A stretch of DNA of 64,000 nt from a halophilic archaeon (GTDB taxonomy: Archaea > Halobacteriota > Halobacteria > Halobacteriales > Haladaptataceae): assembly GCA_003298465.1 (NCBI GenBank), contig QNGA01000010.1, positions 138,647 to 202,646 on the forward strand. The letters are read 5' to 3'. The notes under the pieces are model-generated. The model was given only the letters and a program-made list of their open reading frames with translations, did no database searches and was not told where the DNA came from. Made by a program: the position numbers and the translations under genes. Position 1 is the first letter of the stretch, and each line of letters opens with the position of its first letter. Below are positions 33,587 through 43,640 of this stretch, one piece after another.

Positions 33587-35356
33587 TCAGTCGGCCATCT
33601 CCGGGTGGGGAATCGCGTCGGGGTCGAGGCGGTGGTACCGCACCACCGCGTCGTAGGCGTCCAGGTTGGGCGGACTGTCGTCCGGGATGCCCCGCCCCCG
33701 GTCCGTGCCGAAGCGGTCGTCGACGAACGTCCTGGCGACGACCGCCTCGCGGGCGTCGTCCTCGTCGTCGAGGCGTCGCTGTGCGGCCGAGAGCAACAGC
33801 GCGGCCGCGTAGACGTCGAAGACGTAGTCCGCGAGCTCCTTCGCGACCAGTTGTGCCTCGTCGGGGTCGGTGGCCGCGAGCGACGAGAGCGCCTCGCGGA
33901 GCGCGTCGAGTTCGGTTTCGACCGTTCCCGTCGCGTCGGCGAGCGACGGGTGAGCGACGGCCTGCAGACACTCGCCGACCCGTGCTAGGAGGCGTTCGCC
34001 GGCGTCGCCGCGCGACAGCGCACGAAGCAGCTCCAGCGAGAGGACGTTCGAGGTGCCTTCCCAGATTGGAAGGACCTGCGCGTCGCGGAGGAGACGGTTG
34101 GTGACGAACTCGTCGACGTATCCGTTCCCGCCGAGAATCTCCATCGCGTACGAGGTCGTCTCGACCGCCATGCGTCCGGTTCGATACTTCGCGACGGGGA
34201 CGACGGCCCGCATCAGCGATACCGTGTCGTCGCCGTCGCCGCGTTCGGCGGCGTCCAGCAGCGATATCGCTTCCATCGTGAACGCGGTCATCGCCTCGTA
34301 GTCGACGGTGAGTTCGAACAGGTCCCGCCGCAGTAGCGGATGTTCGTCGAGCCGTCTTCCGAACGCCTCCCGGTTCGCGGCGTGAACCTTCGCCTCCAGG
34401 AGCGCGCGAGCCGAGACGCCCGTCGCGCCCGCGGCGTTGGCGACGCGCTCGAAGTTGAGCATTCGCGTCATCTGCTTGAACCCGCTCTCCGGCTCGCCGA
34501 CGAGGTAGCCGAGGGCGCCGTCCAGTTCGACTTCGCCGGTCGGAACGCTGACGGTGCCGAGTTTGTCCTTGAGACGGCGGTACGTCTGGTCGTTGAGCGA
34601 CCCGTCGGGTTTCGTGTGGGGGACCAGGAACAGAGAGAGGCCGTCCGTGCCGTCGGGGGCTCCCTCGCGGCGCGCGAGGACGAGCGTTCCTTCGGCGTCG
34701 ACGTTCGAACAGAACCACTTCTCGCCCGCGAGTCGGTACGTGCCGTCGTCGGTTTCGACGGCCGTCGTCTCGTTCGCGCCGACGTCGCTACCGCCCTGTT
34801 TCTCGGTGAGGAACATCGCACCTTCGACGTGGTCGTCGACGTCGCGTGCGGTGAGACGCTCGTAGTACCGCCGGAGGACGTCCGCGTGCTCGGAGTCGTC
34901 GGCGTAGTTCTCGAGGACCAGTGCCGCCCCGGCGGTCATCGAGACGGGACAGGTGAACCCGATGTCGCAGTAGGCGAGCAGCGTCTGCATCACGAGCGTG
35001 TGGGTCAGTCCGAGCCGTTCGTCTCGGTCGGGTGGTGCCTCGAACGAGTCCGCGACGACGCCGGCCTCGTACGCGAGCCGGTCGTTCTCCGCCTGCGCGG
35101 GGTGGTACTCGACGCGGTTCTGGACGTCGCCGTGTCTGTCGTAGGTGTGGAGGACGGGTCCGTGCCGGTTCGCCACGTCGGCGTTGTCGGCGATTCGCAT
35201 CCCGACGACGCCGCCCCACTCGTCCAGTTTCGGCTCTGCCCAGTCGAACTCGTCGCCGTACGCGTTTCGAGCGTGCCGTCTGAGCGTCGGGTCCATCCGC
35301 CAGTAGTTACAATCGCGGCCTTCGGTGAGTTCCTCGTACGGATGCTGGGTTGACAC
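33587..35356 (-). CDS. Acyl-CoA dehydrogenase, AidB-like
   Basis: About 590 residues. Landmarks are FTCPVSMTAGAALVLE, GAMFLTEKQGGSDVGANETTAV (FAD and substrate site, as in AidB), AGEKWFCSNVDAEGTLVLARREG, LNFERVANAAGATGVSARALLEA, ILGGNGYVDEFVTNRLLRDAQVLPIWEGTSNVLSLELLRAL. The open frame extends to 35503 with an ATG at 35413, but the GTG at 35356 (STQHPYEELTEGRDCNYWRMDP) gives the family N-terminus and a GATTAT box sits about 28 bases before it. It probably oxidises acyl-CoAs or belongs to the AidB alkylation-response branch. It diverges from the peptide importer across 373 bases. Confidence 0.87.
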   Translation of the reverse strand: MSTQHPYEELTEGRDCNYWRMDPTLRRHARNAYGDEFDWAEPKLDEWGGVVGMRIADNADVANRHGPVLHTYDRHGDVQNRVEYHPAQAENDRLAYEAGVVADSFEAPPDRDERLGLTHTLVMQTLLAYCDIGFTCPVSMTAGAALVLENYADDSEHADVLRRYYERLTARDVDDHVEGAMFLTEKQGGSDVGANETTAVETDDGTYRLAGEKWFCSNVDAEGTLVLARREGAPDGTDGLSLFLVPHTKPDGSLNDQTYRRLKDKLGTVSVPTGEVELDGALGYLVGEPESGFKQMTRMLNFERVANAAGATGVSARALLEAKVHAANREAFGRRLDEHPLLRRDLFELTVDYEAMTAFTMEAISLLDAAERGDGDDTVSLMRAVVPVAKYRTGRMAVETTSYAMEILGGNGYVDEFVTNRLLRDAQVLPIWEGTSNVLSLELLRALSRGDAGERLLARVGECLQAVAHPSLADATGTVETELDALREALSSLAATDPDEAQLVAKELADYVFDVYAAALLLSAAQRRLDDEDDAREAVVARTFVDDRFGTDRGRGIPDDSPPNLDAYDAVVRYHRLDPDAIPHPEMAD

Positions 35357-35729
35357 GTGGTAACACTCCCTGTCCACGATAATCACCACCGCTCTATTGA
35401 AATCGTCGGTCATGCAACCACTCGGGTTACCGCCCCGGTCGGTTACCGCTTCAGGAGCGACGGCACAATGTCGCGCCCCGTCGGTCGTCCGCATTTCGGG
35501 CACGGAGAAAGAGAGTCACCTATTCGTCCGTTCGACGCACTGGGGTATGAACGGATTGAGTTCCGACAATCCGCTCAAAATATTTTTCCGAAGACCGGTT
35601 CTCCCGGAAATACTTCGGTAATACAACGATAAAAATAGTTAATGTATCGTTGTAGACTGGTCAACGTCGATAGATTTTTATCGTCTGTCGAACGTTGTTG
35701 TTTACCATCACCCGTGGTGGTGAGTCACA
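35357..35729 (+). promoter_or_regulatory. Divergent regulatory region of the dipeptide ABC operon
   Basis: Transcription of the importer probably uses GATTTTTA at 35673-35680, giving a leader of about 25 bases. A perfect 10-bp inverted repeat, TACAACGATA (35622-35631) and TATCGTTGTA (35645-35654) with a 13-base spacer, lies just upstream, and CGATA...TATCG (35668-35683) overlaps the TATA box. These are good operator candidates. Confidence 0.6.
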
Positions 35730-37337
35730 ATGGCGGTAAACGAGAAAGACAAACGACGAGAAGAGAGCGGAACCTCCGGCGTCGACCGACGGAGCGTGTT
35801 ACGCGGTATCGGGGCAGCGGGGACCGTATCCGTCCTTGGATTCACCGGGACGGCCGGAGCGCAGGGCGACCAGGTACTGAACCTCGCACAGGTCAAGAGT
35901 CCACTGGAGTTCGACCCGATCGTCCTCAACGACGTCCCCTCAGCGCAGGTAGCGGGACGGATATTTGAGGGGCTGTATCGGTACGACCAGTCCACCACGA
36001 CCGTGCCCGAACTGGCGGCGGGCGAAGCGAAGGTTAGCAACGGCGGGAAGACCTACGTCGTCGAGATAAAGGAAGGGGCGACGTTCCAGAACGGGGACCC
36101 CGTGACGGCCGAGGACGTGAAGTACTCCTTCGAGGCTCCGGTCAACGAGGAGACCGAGAACGTCTCGGAGGTGAACATGATCGACACCGTGACGGCCGAG
36201 GACCAGCGCACGGTCCGGTTCGACCTCAAGTATCCGTTCGGGGCATTCAACCACACGCTCACGTGGTCCATCGTCCCGAAGAATGTCCGCGAGCAGGACA
36301 AGGAGGCGTTCAACACTAAGAAGCCCGTCGGGTCCGGACCGTTCGAGTTCGACAACTGGCAGGAGGGCAACTTCGCCAAGATTAGTCGCTGGGAGGACTA
36401 CTGGGGCGAACCGAAGCCACAACTCGCGGGCATCAGGTTCGTGCCCATCGAGGAGCCGACGACGCGGGTCACCACCCTACGGAACGGCGAGAACGACGTC
36501 ATCGAGGAGATTCCGCCGAAACTGTATCCGCAGGTCCGCGGCATGGGCGACGCCAGCATCGAGGAGGTCCTCGGCATCGGCTACTTCTACCTCGCGTTCA
36601 ACTGCAAGAACGGTCCGACGGCCGACCCCGAGGTCCGCGAGGCCATCGACTACACGTTCAGCATGGACCAGGCGGTGTCGAACTTCATCGAACCGACGGG
36701 TGAGCGCCAGTACAGCCCGCTCCCCCAACCGGTCGTGGAGGAGTGGGGGATGCCCGTCGACAAGTGGAAGCAGATTCCACACGACAAGAACGTGGACAAG
36801 GCGAAGTCGATGCTCGACGGCTCGGACTCCGTCCCGGACGACTGGAACGCGAAGATCATCGTCCCCCCGGACGACAAACGCGAACAGATCGGCGTCACGG
36901 TCGCCAACGGCCTGAAGGAGGCCGGGTACAACGCCAACGTCCAGCGCCTCGACTGGGGCGCGTTCCTCGACAAGTACGTCTCGGGCGACCCGAACGACTA
37001 CAACATGTACACGCTCGGGTGGTCGGGAGTGCCGGACCCCGACTCGTTCACGTACTACTTCTTCGCCGAGGAGTCACACGGCGTGACCGACGGGACGTTC
37101 TACGGCAAGATAAGCGACCAGATCGTCTCGGCGAGGGAGTCCAACGACCGGGCCGAGCGAAAGCAGCTCTACGTGGACGCCATCACGACGATGTTGCAGG
37201 ACCGCGCGCATCTGTCGGCGTACAACCTCAAGAACAGCTTCGGGGTGAAGCAGTACGTGCAGGACTTCGCGGCGCACCCGGTGGGTAGCTTCACCGTGGC
37301 AGAGGAGTACGCAAACACCTCGCTCTCGAGTCAGTAG
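35730..37337 (+). CDS. dppA: Dipeptide/oligopeptide ABC transporter substrate-binding protein
   Basis: This 535-residue extracellular protein has a Tat-type signal (VDRRSVLRGIGAAGTVSVLGF) and no lipobox cysteine that I can see. The family-5 solute-binding fold is shown by QVAGRIFEGLYRYD, VEIKEGATFQNGDPVTAEDVKYSFE, GSGPFEFDNWQEGNFAKISRWEDYWGEPKPQLAGIRF and VREAIDYTFSMDQAVSNFIEP. It is the first gene of a five-gene importer and would capture peptides released by the two M14 peptidases upstream. The ligand could also be another compound, such as an oligosaccharide. Confidence 0.92.
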   Translation: MAVNEKDKRREESGTSGVDRRSVLRGIGAAGTVSVLGFTGTAGAQGDQVLNLAQVKSPLEFDPIVLNDVPSAQVAGRIFEGLYRYDQSTTTVPELAAGEAKVSNGGKTYVVEIKEGATFQNGDPVTAEDVKYSFEAPVNEETENVSEVNMIDTVTAEDQRTVRFDLKYPFGAFNHTLTWSIVPKNVREQDKEAFNTKKPVGSGPFEFDNWQEGNFAKISRWEDYWGEPKPQLAGIRFVPIEEPTTRVTTLRNGENDVIEEIPPKLYPQVRGMGDASIEEVLGIGYFYLAFNCKNGPTADPEVREAIDYTFSMDQAVSNFIEPTGERQYSPLPQPVVEEWGMPVDKWKQIPHDKNVDKAKSMLDGSDSVPDDWNAKIIVPPDDKREQIGVTVANGLKEAGYNANVQRLDWGAFLDKYVSGDPNDYNMYTLGWSGVPDPDSFTYYFFAEESHGVTDGTFYGKISDQIVSARESNDRAERKQLYVDAITTMLQDRAHLSAYNLKNSFGVKQYVQDFAAHPVGSFTVAEEYANTSLSSQ

Positions 37338-37441
37338 GCGAACGGCTCCCCCTCCCGTCTCCGAGGCGAAATGACGACGACATTCCGAAAAAGTGTGGTA
37401 ACCATTACAGCTAAACGAAGCGACGCCGGAGGTGATCGGTC

Positions 37442-38443
37442 GTGGGTCTGCTGAGGTATGCGATCAGACGATTCCTGCAGGCCATTCCGGTCGTCATCGG
37501 CATCGTGACGATCACGTTCCTGTTGACCGACGCCATCCCTGGCGACCCGGTCAGCATCATGCTCGGGCCGTCACCGAGCGCCGAACAGGCCGCCGAGATA
37601 CGAGCGAAGTACGGACTGGACGAACCCCTCTACGTCAGGTACTTCAACTACCTGACGGACGTCCTCCTCCACGGGGACCTCGGACGGAGCCTCTACTACA
37701 ACGTGCCGGTCACCCAGAAGATCATGGAGCGAGCGCCGGTGACGATACTGCTGCTCCTGTCGAGTTACGCGTTCGCCATCGCGGCCGCCATTCCGCTCGG
37801 CATCATCTCCGCGAAGCGACGGAACCAGCCCACCGACCACGTCTCCCGCGTCGTCGCGCTCGTCGGCGTGAGTACGCCGTCGTTCTGGATCGGCCTGATG
37901 CTCATCATCGTCTTCGCGTACCACCTCAACGTGCTTCCCGCCACGGGACTCGTCCTGCCGTGGGCGGCCCCCGCTTCGGTGGACGGCGCGCAGACGCGAC
38001 TCGACGTGGTCGTCGCCTCGATAGAGCACCTGCTCCTGCCGACGCTCTCGCTGGGGACGCTCCAGATGGCGGCGATCATGCGCATCGAGCGCTCCTCGAT
38101 GCTCGAGGTGCTCGGACAGGACTACGTTCGGCTGGCCCGCGCGTACGGTATCCCGGAGCGGACGATCGTCACCAAGCACGCGTTCCGGAACGCACAGCTT
38201 CCGGTCATCACCGTCGTCGGCCTCCAGTTGACCTCGATACTCGGGGGAGCGGTGCTGACCGAGACGGTGTTCAACATCAACGGCATGGGCCGGCTCATCA
38301 TCACCGCGATAAACAACCAGGACTTCCAGCTCGTGATGGGGACGACGTTCGTGTTCGGACTGACGTTCGTCGTCGGGGTCGTCCTGACCGACCTCTCGTA
38401 CGCGTACGTCGACCCGCGAGTGTCCTACGACGAGGCGGATTGA
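37442..38443 (+). CDS. dppB: Dipeptide ABC transporter permease (DppB-type)
   Basis: This 333-residue membrane protein starts at a GTG. About six helices surround the EAA-type loop VLGQDYVRLARAYGIPERTIVTKHAFRNAQLPVITVVGLQL. The N-terminus MGLLRYAIRRFLQAIPVVIGIVTITF is typical of DppB. It ends 1 base before the next ATG. Confidence 0.93.
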   Translation: MGLLRYAIRRFLQAIPVVIGIVTITFLLTDAIPGDPVSIMLGPSPSAEQAAEIRAKYGLDEPLYVRYFNYLTDVLLHGDLGRSLYYNVPVTQKIMERAPVTILLLLSSYAFAIAAAIPLGIISAKRRNQPTDHVSRVVALVGVSTPSFWIGLMLIIVFAYHLNVLPATGLVLPWAAPASVDGAQTRLDVVVASIEHLLLPTLSLGTLQMAAIMRIERSSMLEVLGQDYVRLARAYGIPERTIVTKHAFRNAQLPVITVVGLQLTSILGGAVLTETVFNINGMGRLIITAINNQDFQLVMGTTFVFGLTFVVGVVLTDLSYAYVDPRVSYDEAD

Positions 38444-38444
38444 C

Positions 38445-39437
38445 ATGGCAACAGGCGAAACCCAGTCGGACGATTTCGTCACGCGCGAACCGGAGCGAGA
38501 ACTCGGCGAGGAGCGCGAGGACGTCGAATCGAAAGTCGGATGGCGGTACACCGTCCGGCAGGTCAAGCGAGACACGACCGCCCGCATCGGCCTGTACCTC
38601 ATCGGCTTCATGACGGCGATGGCCGCGTTCGCGTTCGTCGACTCCCAGTTCCTCGACTACGCCGTCGCCGAGGCGGTCTGGTACAACCCCAACCACGACC
38701 CGGCGAATCCGAAGATGCTCTATCCGCCGGTGGGTATCGAGAACGTGTACGGGACGGGGTCGTGGGCGCATCCGCTCGGCACCGACCACCGCGGCCGCGA
38801 CATACTGGTTCGGCTGGTGTACGGGTCGCGCATCGCCATCCAGGTGGGCATCATCTCGACCGTCATCGGCATGGTCGTCGGGACGCTCGTCGGTGCGGTC
38901 GCTGGCTACTACGGCGACTGGATCGACGACGCGCTCATGCGCGTGGTCGAGACGCTGTACGCCATCCCGTTCCTCGTGCTGGTCATCGCGTTCATGGCCG
39001 CGTTCGGCCGCGACCTCACGTTCGCGATGATAGGCGTCGGCATCACGACGATTCCGGTGTTCGCCCGCCTCATCCGTTCGCGCGTCGTCAGCGTCCGCGA
39101 GGAAGACTACGTCGAGGCCGCTCGCGCCTCGGGCGTCCGCGACCGCAACATCATCCTCAGACACGTCATTCCGAACAGCTTCGCGCCGGTGCTCGTGCAG
39201 GCGACGCTCCAGGTCGGCATCAGCATCCTCATCGTCGCCGGTCTCTCGTTCCTCGGGTTCGGTGCCCAGCCGCCCACGCCATCGTGGGGACAGATGCTGG
39301 CCCAGTCGCGCGGGTTCATGCTTCCCGACCCGTGGTTCAGCGTCTGGCCGGGCATCGCCATCCTCGTCACCGTGATGGGGTTCAACCTGCTCGGCGACGG
39401 CCTCCGCGACGCGCTCGATCCACGCATCAAGAACTGA
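38445..39437 (+). CDS. dppC: Dipeptide ABC transporter permease (DppC-type)
   Basis: This 330-residue membrane protein has an acidic cytoplasmic N-terminus, a long extracellular loop with [24 protein letters not shown], and the EAA loop [34 protein letters not shown]. Length and motifs are standard for DppC. It pairs with the upstream permease. Confidence 0.93.
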   Translation: MATGETQSDDFVTREPERELGEEREDVESKVGWRYTVRQVKRDTTARIGLYLIGFMTAMAAFAFVDSQFLDYAVAEAVWYNPNHDPANPKMLYPPVGIENVYGTGSWAHPLGTDHRGRDILVRLVYGSRIAIQVGIISTVIGMVVGTLVGAVAGYYGDWIDDALMRVVETLYAIPFLVLVIAFMAAFGRDLTFAMIGVGITTIPVFARLIRSRVVSVREEDYVEAARASGVRDRNIILRHVIPNSFAPVLVQATLQVGISILIVAGLSFLGFGAQPPTPSWGQMLAQSRGFMLPDPWFSVWPGIAILVTVMGFNLLGDGLRDALDPRIKN

Positions 39438-39439
39438 CC

Positions 39440-40555
39440 ATGACGGAACCACTGCTACGAGTAGACGACCTCAGCACCCACTTCTACACGGAGGGGGGCG
39501 TCGTCCGCGCGGTCGACGGAGTGTCGTTCACGGTCGAAGAGGGCGAAATCGTCGGACTGGTCGGCGAGAGCGGCGCGGGCAAGAGCGTCGCGGTCGCCTC
39601 CGTCCTCCGCCTCATCGAGGCGCCCGGCGAAATCGTCGGCGGCGAGGTTTGGTTCCGGGACGAACTCCTGTTCGGCGTCGAGGAGGGACCGGACGGCGAG
39701 TTACGCCCCCGGGAGGCGATGCTGTCGAACCGCGAGATGCGCCAGCGAATTCGAGGCAGCGAGATAGCCATCATCTTCCAGGACCCGATGGAGAGCCTGA
39801 ACCCGGTGTTCACCGTCGGCGGTCAGCTCCGCGAGGTGATCGAACTCAACCGGGGGCTGGACGAACGGGCGGCGAAAGCGGAGGCGATACGGATGCTCCG
39901 CGAGGTCGGCATCCCCGAACCAGAGGAGCGGTACGACAGCTACCCCCACCAGTTCAGCGGCGGGATGCGCCAGCGAGTCCTCATCGCGATGGCGCTGTCG
40001 TGCGAGCCGAGCCTCATCATCGCCGACGAGCCGACCACCGCGCTCGACGTGACCGTCGAGGGACAGATAATCGAACTCGTCGACGAACTCCAGTCGAAGT
40101 ACGGAACGAGCTTCGTCTGGGTGACCCACGACATGGGCGTCGTCGCCGAGATATGCGACCGGGTGAACGTGATGTATCTCGGCGAGGTCGTCGAACAGGC
40201 GACGGTCGACGACCTCTTCTACGACACGAAACACCCCTACACCGAAGCGTTGCTCGACTCGATTCCGCGGCCCGACCAGACGATAGAGGAGCTGAATCCC
40301 ATCAGCGGCGTGATGCCGGAGGCCATCGACCCGCCGCCGGGGTGTCGCTTCCACACGCGCTGTCCGGACGCACGCGAGGCGTGTACGCGCGTCCATCCCG
40401 ACCTCCGTTCGGTGACCGACGAGGACGGACCCCACCGCGCGGCCTGCATCAAACACGACGCCTTCGACGTGGACTACCGGCAGAGCGACCCGATCGAGAA
40501 CGAGACGCGGCGGCGATTCGACGACGACCTCGTCGCCGAGGGGGAGAGACGATGA
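39440..40555 (+). CDS. dppD: Dipeptide ABC transporter ATP-binding protein (DppD-type)
   Basis: This 371-residue ATPase has Walker [11 protein letters not shown], the signature [15 protein letters not shown], Walker [14 protein letters not shown], and the switch His in WVTHDMGVV. The C-terminal oligopeptide-transporter domain carries [23 protein letters not shown]...HRAACIKH, whose four cysteines bind an iron-sulfur cluster in some homologues. The ATG at 39440 lies 2 bases after dppC, and the gene overlaps dppF by ATGA. Confidence 0.93.
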   Translation: MTEPLLRVDDLSTHFYTEGGVVRAVDGVSFTVEEGEIVGLVGESGAGKSVAVASVLRLIEAPGEIVGGEVWFRDELLFGVEEGPDGELRPREAMLSNREMRQRIRGSEIAIIFQDPMESLNPVFTVGGQLREVIELNRGLDERAAKAEAIRMLREVGIPEPEERYDSYPHQFSGGMRQRVLIAMALSCEPSLIIADEPTTALDVTVEGQIIELVDELQSKYGTSFVWVTHDMGVVAEICDRVNVMYLGEVVEQATVDDLFYDTKHPYTEALLDSIPRPDQTIEELNPISGVMPEAIDPPPGCRFHTRCPDAREACTRVHPDLRSVTDEDGPHRAACIKHDAFDVDYRQSDPIENETRRRFDDDLVAEGERR

Positions 40556-41850
40556 GCGACGCCGCCACGCCGTCGTCCGCGGGCGAAGTGAACGACGGCG
40601 AGGAGCCGCTCGTCCGGGTCGACGGCCTGACGAAGCACTTCTCGAACCAGCAGGGCATGCTCGCGGGGCTGACGGTCGACGGCGACGGGGGCGGGTTCCC
40701 GGTGCGGTTCGACCGACAGAGCGTACGGGCCGTAGAGGACGTGAGCTTCGACATCCGCCGCGGCGAGACGCTCGGGCTGGTCGGCGAGTCCGGCTGTGGC
40801 AAGTCCACGCTGGCCCGCACGATTCTCAGACTCCTCGAACCGACGGCCGGGAGCGTGTACTTCAAGGGCGAAGACGTGGCGTCGATGGACGGCGAACGGT
40901 TGCGCTCGCGGCGCGCCGACATGCAGATGATATTCCAGGACCCCCAGTCGAGTCTCGACCCGCGGATGAAGGTCGGTCGCATCGTCGAGGAACCGCTGAA
41001 GGCCCACGGGATGCTGGACGAGGAGGGACGCGAGGACCACGCCCGGGAACTGCTCGAGAAGGTCGGACTCGACCAGCAACACTACAACCGCTACCCACAC
41101 GAGTTCTCCGGCGGCCAGCGCCAGCGCATCAACCTGGCCCGGGCGCTGTCGGTCGAACCCGACTTCATCGTCTGCGACGAACCGGTGTCGGCGCTCGACG
41201 TGTCGATACAGGCCCAGGTGCTGAACACGATGCGTCGCCTCCAGCGGGAGTTCGGCCTGACCTACCTGTTCATCGCGCACGACCTGAGCGTCATCCGGCA
41301 CATCTCCGACCGCGTGGCCGTGATGTATCTCGGCCAGCTGGTCGAACTCGCCGACAAGGAGGAACTGTTCGAGAACCCGCAGCATCCGTACACGCGGGCG
41401 TTGCTCGACTCGATTCCGGTTCCTGACCCGCGCGAGACCGGAACGCGCGGCGTACTGGAAGGCGACGTGCCCAGTCCCATCGACCCGCCGTCGGGGTGTC
41501 GGTTCCGCACCAGATGCCCCCGGCTCATCGCGCCGCCCGAGTACGACCTCGCCGACGAGGAGTGGGCGAACGTCCGACGGTTCGTGCGGGCGGTCGACCG
41601 GCGGTCGTTCGACGTCGACGAGACGGACCCCACCGAGACGTTCTTCGCCGACGCCACGCCCCGGGGGGACGCCGGACGCATCGTCGACGAGGCCATCGAC
41701 CGCGTGCTGGCCGGCGACTGGGAGACGGCGAGCGAACTCCTGAACAAGTCGTTCGCCGAGCGGAGCATCTGCGCCCGCGAAGTCCCCGACTACGAGGTGC
41801 CGTCGGAGTACGGCGGCCGCCACTTCGCGGCCTGTCACCTTCACCGGTGA
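40552..41850 (+). CDS. dppF: Dipeptide ABC transporter ATP-binding protein (DppF-type) with extended C-terminal domain
   Basis: This 432-residue ATPase has Walker [10 protein letters not shown], signature [15 protein letters not shown], Walker [14 protein letters not shown] and [10 protein letters not shown]. Relative to DppD there is a ~60-residue insert (acidic loop at about 155-175 of the frame near [25 protein letters not shown] is also longer than usual). In the C-terminal domain about 80 residues separate CRFRTRCP from the last two cysteines (SICAREVP...FAACHLHR), whereas DppD keeps them close. The insert ([13 protein letters not shown]...[12 protein letters not shown]) is rich in charged residues. 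The stop overlaps the convergent gene by about 10 bases. Confidence 0.9.
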   Translation: MSDAATPSSAGEVNDGEEPLVRVDGLTKHFSNQQGMLAGLTVDGDGGGFPVRFDRQSVRAVEDVSFDIRRGETLGLVGESGCGKSTLARTILRLLEPTAGSVYFKGEDVASMDGERLRSRRADMQMIFQDPQSSLDPRMKVGRIVEEPLKAHGMLDEEGREDHARELLEKVGLDQQHYNRYPHEFSGGQRQRINLARALSVEPDFIVCDEPVSALDVSIQAQVLNTMRRLQREFGLTYLFIAHDLSVIRHISDRVAVMYLGQLVELADKEELFENPQHPYTRALLDSIPVPDPRETGTRGVLEGDVPSPIDPPSGCRFRTRCPRLIAPPEYDLADEEWANVRRFVRAVDRRSFDVDETDPTETFFADATPRGDAGRIVDEAIDRVLAGDWETASELLNKSFAERSICAREVPDYEVPSEYGGRHFAACHLHR

Positions 41851-42362
41851 GGCTCTCCCGACCCCGAACGGCGGACGTCGCTCCCCGGCGCACGACGGTC
41901 GACGACGACGGTCGTCGCGTCGCTCGGCCGTCGGCCGTCGGTCGCCACGAAGGCGGCGATCTCGTGCTCGCCCGGCGCCGCGTCCTCCCGTTCCTGCTCG
42001 CCCGCTCGCTCGAACCGCGCGTCCCACGTCCGGCGGAATCGCTTGCGTTCGCGAGGCCGGAAGACGAACTCGGCGGACGTCGCCCGGCGGTACCGGGGTT
42101 CGTCGCTCGCTTCGAGCAGGCCGTCGACCGACCATCCCCACAGGCGGAGGCCGGGCGTCGAGACGGCCACGGGAACCGGTAGGCGGTTGCGGAACTCGAT
42201 GTCTATCGCGATCGTGTCGCCCGGCCGGCAGCGACGGCGGTCCGTCGCGACGCTGACGGTGACCGCCCGGCGCGCGAGCGACTGCGGAACGAGCGCCCCG
42301 AGCGCCGACGCGAGGTAGTTGCGCCCCGGAAACCCGAAACGGTCGTCGTCAGCGTCGTTCAT
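41841..42362 (-). CDS. Conserved haloarchaeal hypothetical protein (DUF7974-like)
   Basis: This 173-residue protein has no signal peptide. A single beta-sandwich-like domain is suggested: [56 protein letters not shown], with an Ig-like [19 protein letters not shown] end. I recall haloarchaeal proteins with the same RNRLPLPV...RLWGWSVDG core annotated as DUF7974, but I cannot confirm the number. Function unknown. Its 3' end overlaps dppF on the opposite strand by 10 bases. Confidence 0.7.
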   Translation of the reverse strand: MNDADDDRFGFPGRNYLASALGALVPQSLARRAVTVSVATDRRRCRPGDTIAIDIEFRNRLPVPVAVSTPGLRLWGWSVDGLLEASDEPRYRRATSAEFVFRPRERKRFRRTWDARFERAGEQEREDAAPGEHEIAAFVATDGRRPSDATTVVVDRRAPGSDVRRSGSGEPHR

Positions 42363-42506
42363 GCGTGTTCAGTGGAACGTTCGGGCGAGAACGACGGTCG
42401 GCCGTCCCGTCGCACTGACCGTCCCCGCCGTCCGGTGGTTCACCGGTACCACGGTCCCGCGTCAGTCAAATCTTCCGGGGGCGGAATCGAACGCGAGAGC
42501 GGACGC

Positions 42507-43436
42507 TCACGAGGACCGGTATCGACCGGACCAGTCCACCGGCCCGTGGTCGAGCGCCGTAATCCTCGCGCGCCAGTAGGGGAGGTTCCCGTCCGGCAGG
42601 TTCCACTCCACCTCGGCGTCGACGGGGACGAACATCCCGTTTCTGCGCCGGTAGTTCCTGAAATAGCCCGTCCACCGGGTCGGCTCGAAGCCACCGTCGA
42701 CCCGCCGGTAACGGTCCTCGGCGACGACGCGCTCGACCGTGTTCCGGTCGTCGAAGTGGAAGACCAGCGAGACCGTGGTTCCGTCGTGGTCGAGCGTCGC
42801 CCGCGCCGACCGCCCGTCGATCGACTCCCACTCGACGCCCTCGGCCGGCAAGAGGGCCGTCGGGAACCAGACGCTCTCGGCGAGATACCGCATCAGTTCT
42901 CCGGCGTTCGTCTCCGGGGACGGTTCGGCCTCGGCCACCGTGACGGCCGAGAGAAGTCGGGCGCGAAGCGACCCCTCGCCGTCCCTGTACTGGTCGACGA
43001 CGCGAACCGGGACGAACGGTGCCATCGCTATCGTGGCGTCCCAGACGAACCCCGGGGGGTCGACGGTGTAGTGCTGGGTCGCTTCGAGCGTTCGCCACGG
43101 CGCGTCCGCGTCGCCGAGTCGGAACTGGCCGCGCTGCTCCAGCCGGACCGTCCGCACGTACGGCTGGCCCTCTTCGAGGACGGTGTCGAAGTATCGCCGT
43201 ACGGGGGCCGGTAGCCCCTCGACGTCGTCCCTCGTGAACGCGCGCTCCGAGCGAGCGTCGGCAGCTCCCAGCAGCTCCTCGACGAGTCTGGCACGGGAGC
43301 GCTCCAGTCGGAGCTTGGCGACGAGGACGACGCCGGCCACGAGCGCGGCGAGTCCCCCGACGACCGTCCGCCGCGAGACCGACGGTCGAACTCCCTCCCC
43401 TCCGACGTCCGCGTCTGGTGAGTCGATCGACGTCAT
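42507..43436 (-). CDS. DUF6544-like membrane-anchored protein
   Basis: This 309-residue protein has one N-terminal hydrophobic segment (TVVGGLAALVAGVVLVA) preceded by SVSRR, so it may be anchored or exported. The main domain has GLPAPVRRYFDTVLEEGQPYVRTVRLEQRGQFRLG, WRTLEATQHYTVDPPGFVWDATIAMAPFVPVRVVD, YLAESVWFPTALLPAEGVEWESIDGRSARATL, and PTRWTGYFRNYRRRNGMFVPVDAEVEWNL. This matches what I remember of DUF6544/DUF6920. Function is unknown. Confidence 0.75.
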   Translation of the reverse strand: MTSIDSPDADVGGEGVRPSVSRRTVVGGLAALVAGVVLVAKLRLERSRARLVEELLGAADARSERAFTRDDVEGLPAPVRRYFDTVLEEGQPYVRTVRLEQRGQFRLGDADAPWRTLEATQHYTVDPPGFVWDATIAMAPFVPVRVVDQYRDGEGSLRARLLSAVTVAEAEPSPETNAGELMRYLAESVWFPTALLPAEGVEWESIDGRSARATLDHDGTTVSLVFHFDDRNTVERVVAEDRYRRVDGGFEPTRWTGYFRNYRRRNGMFVPVDAEVEWNLPDGNLPYWRARITALDHGPVDWSGRYRSS

Positions 43437-43640
43437 CGTAGGTCCCGTCTACTCCGTCTCCCTCGCGTCGGATATACCCCGGAGTCGGTTCTCACCCGCC
43501 GCGAACCACCTCCGTCCCGGCCGGACGAAAGGAAGGCGTTGTCCCCGCCCCGACGGCCGCCGGACGGCGCTGCTCGGGAACGGCGTCGTCCGAGTCAGAA
43601 TCGGAACCGCTATGAGCGGGCCCCCCGAGGTTCGGGCTCC

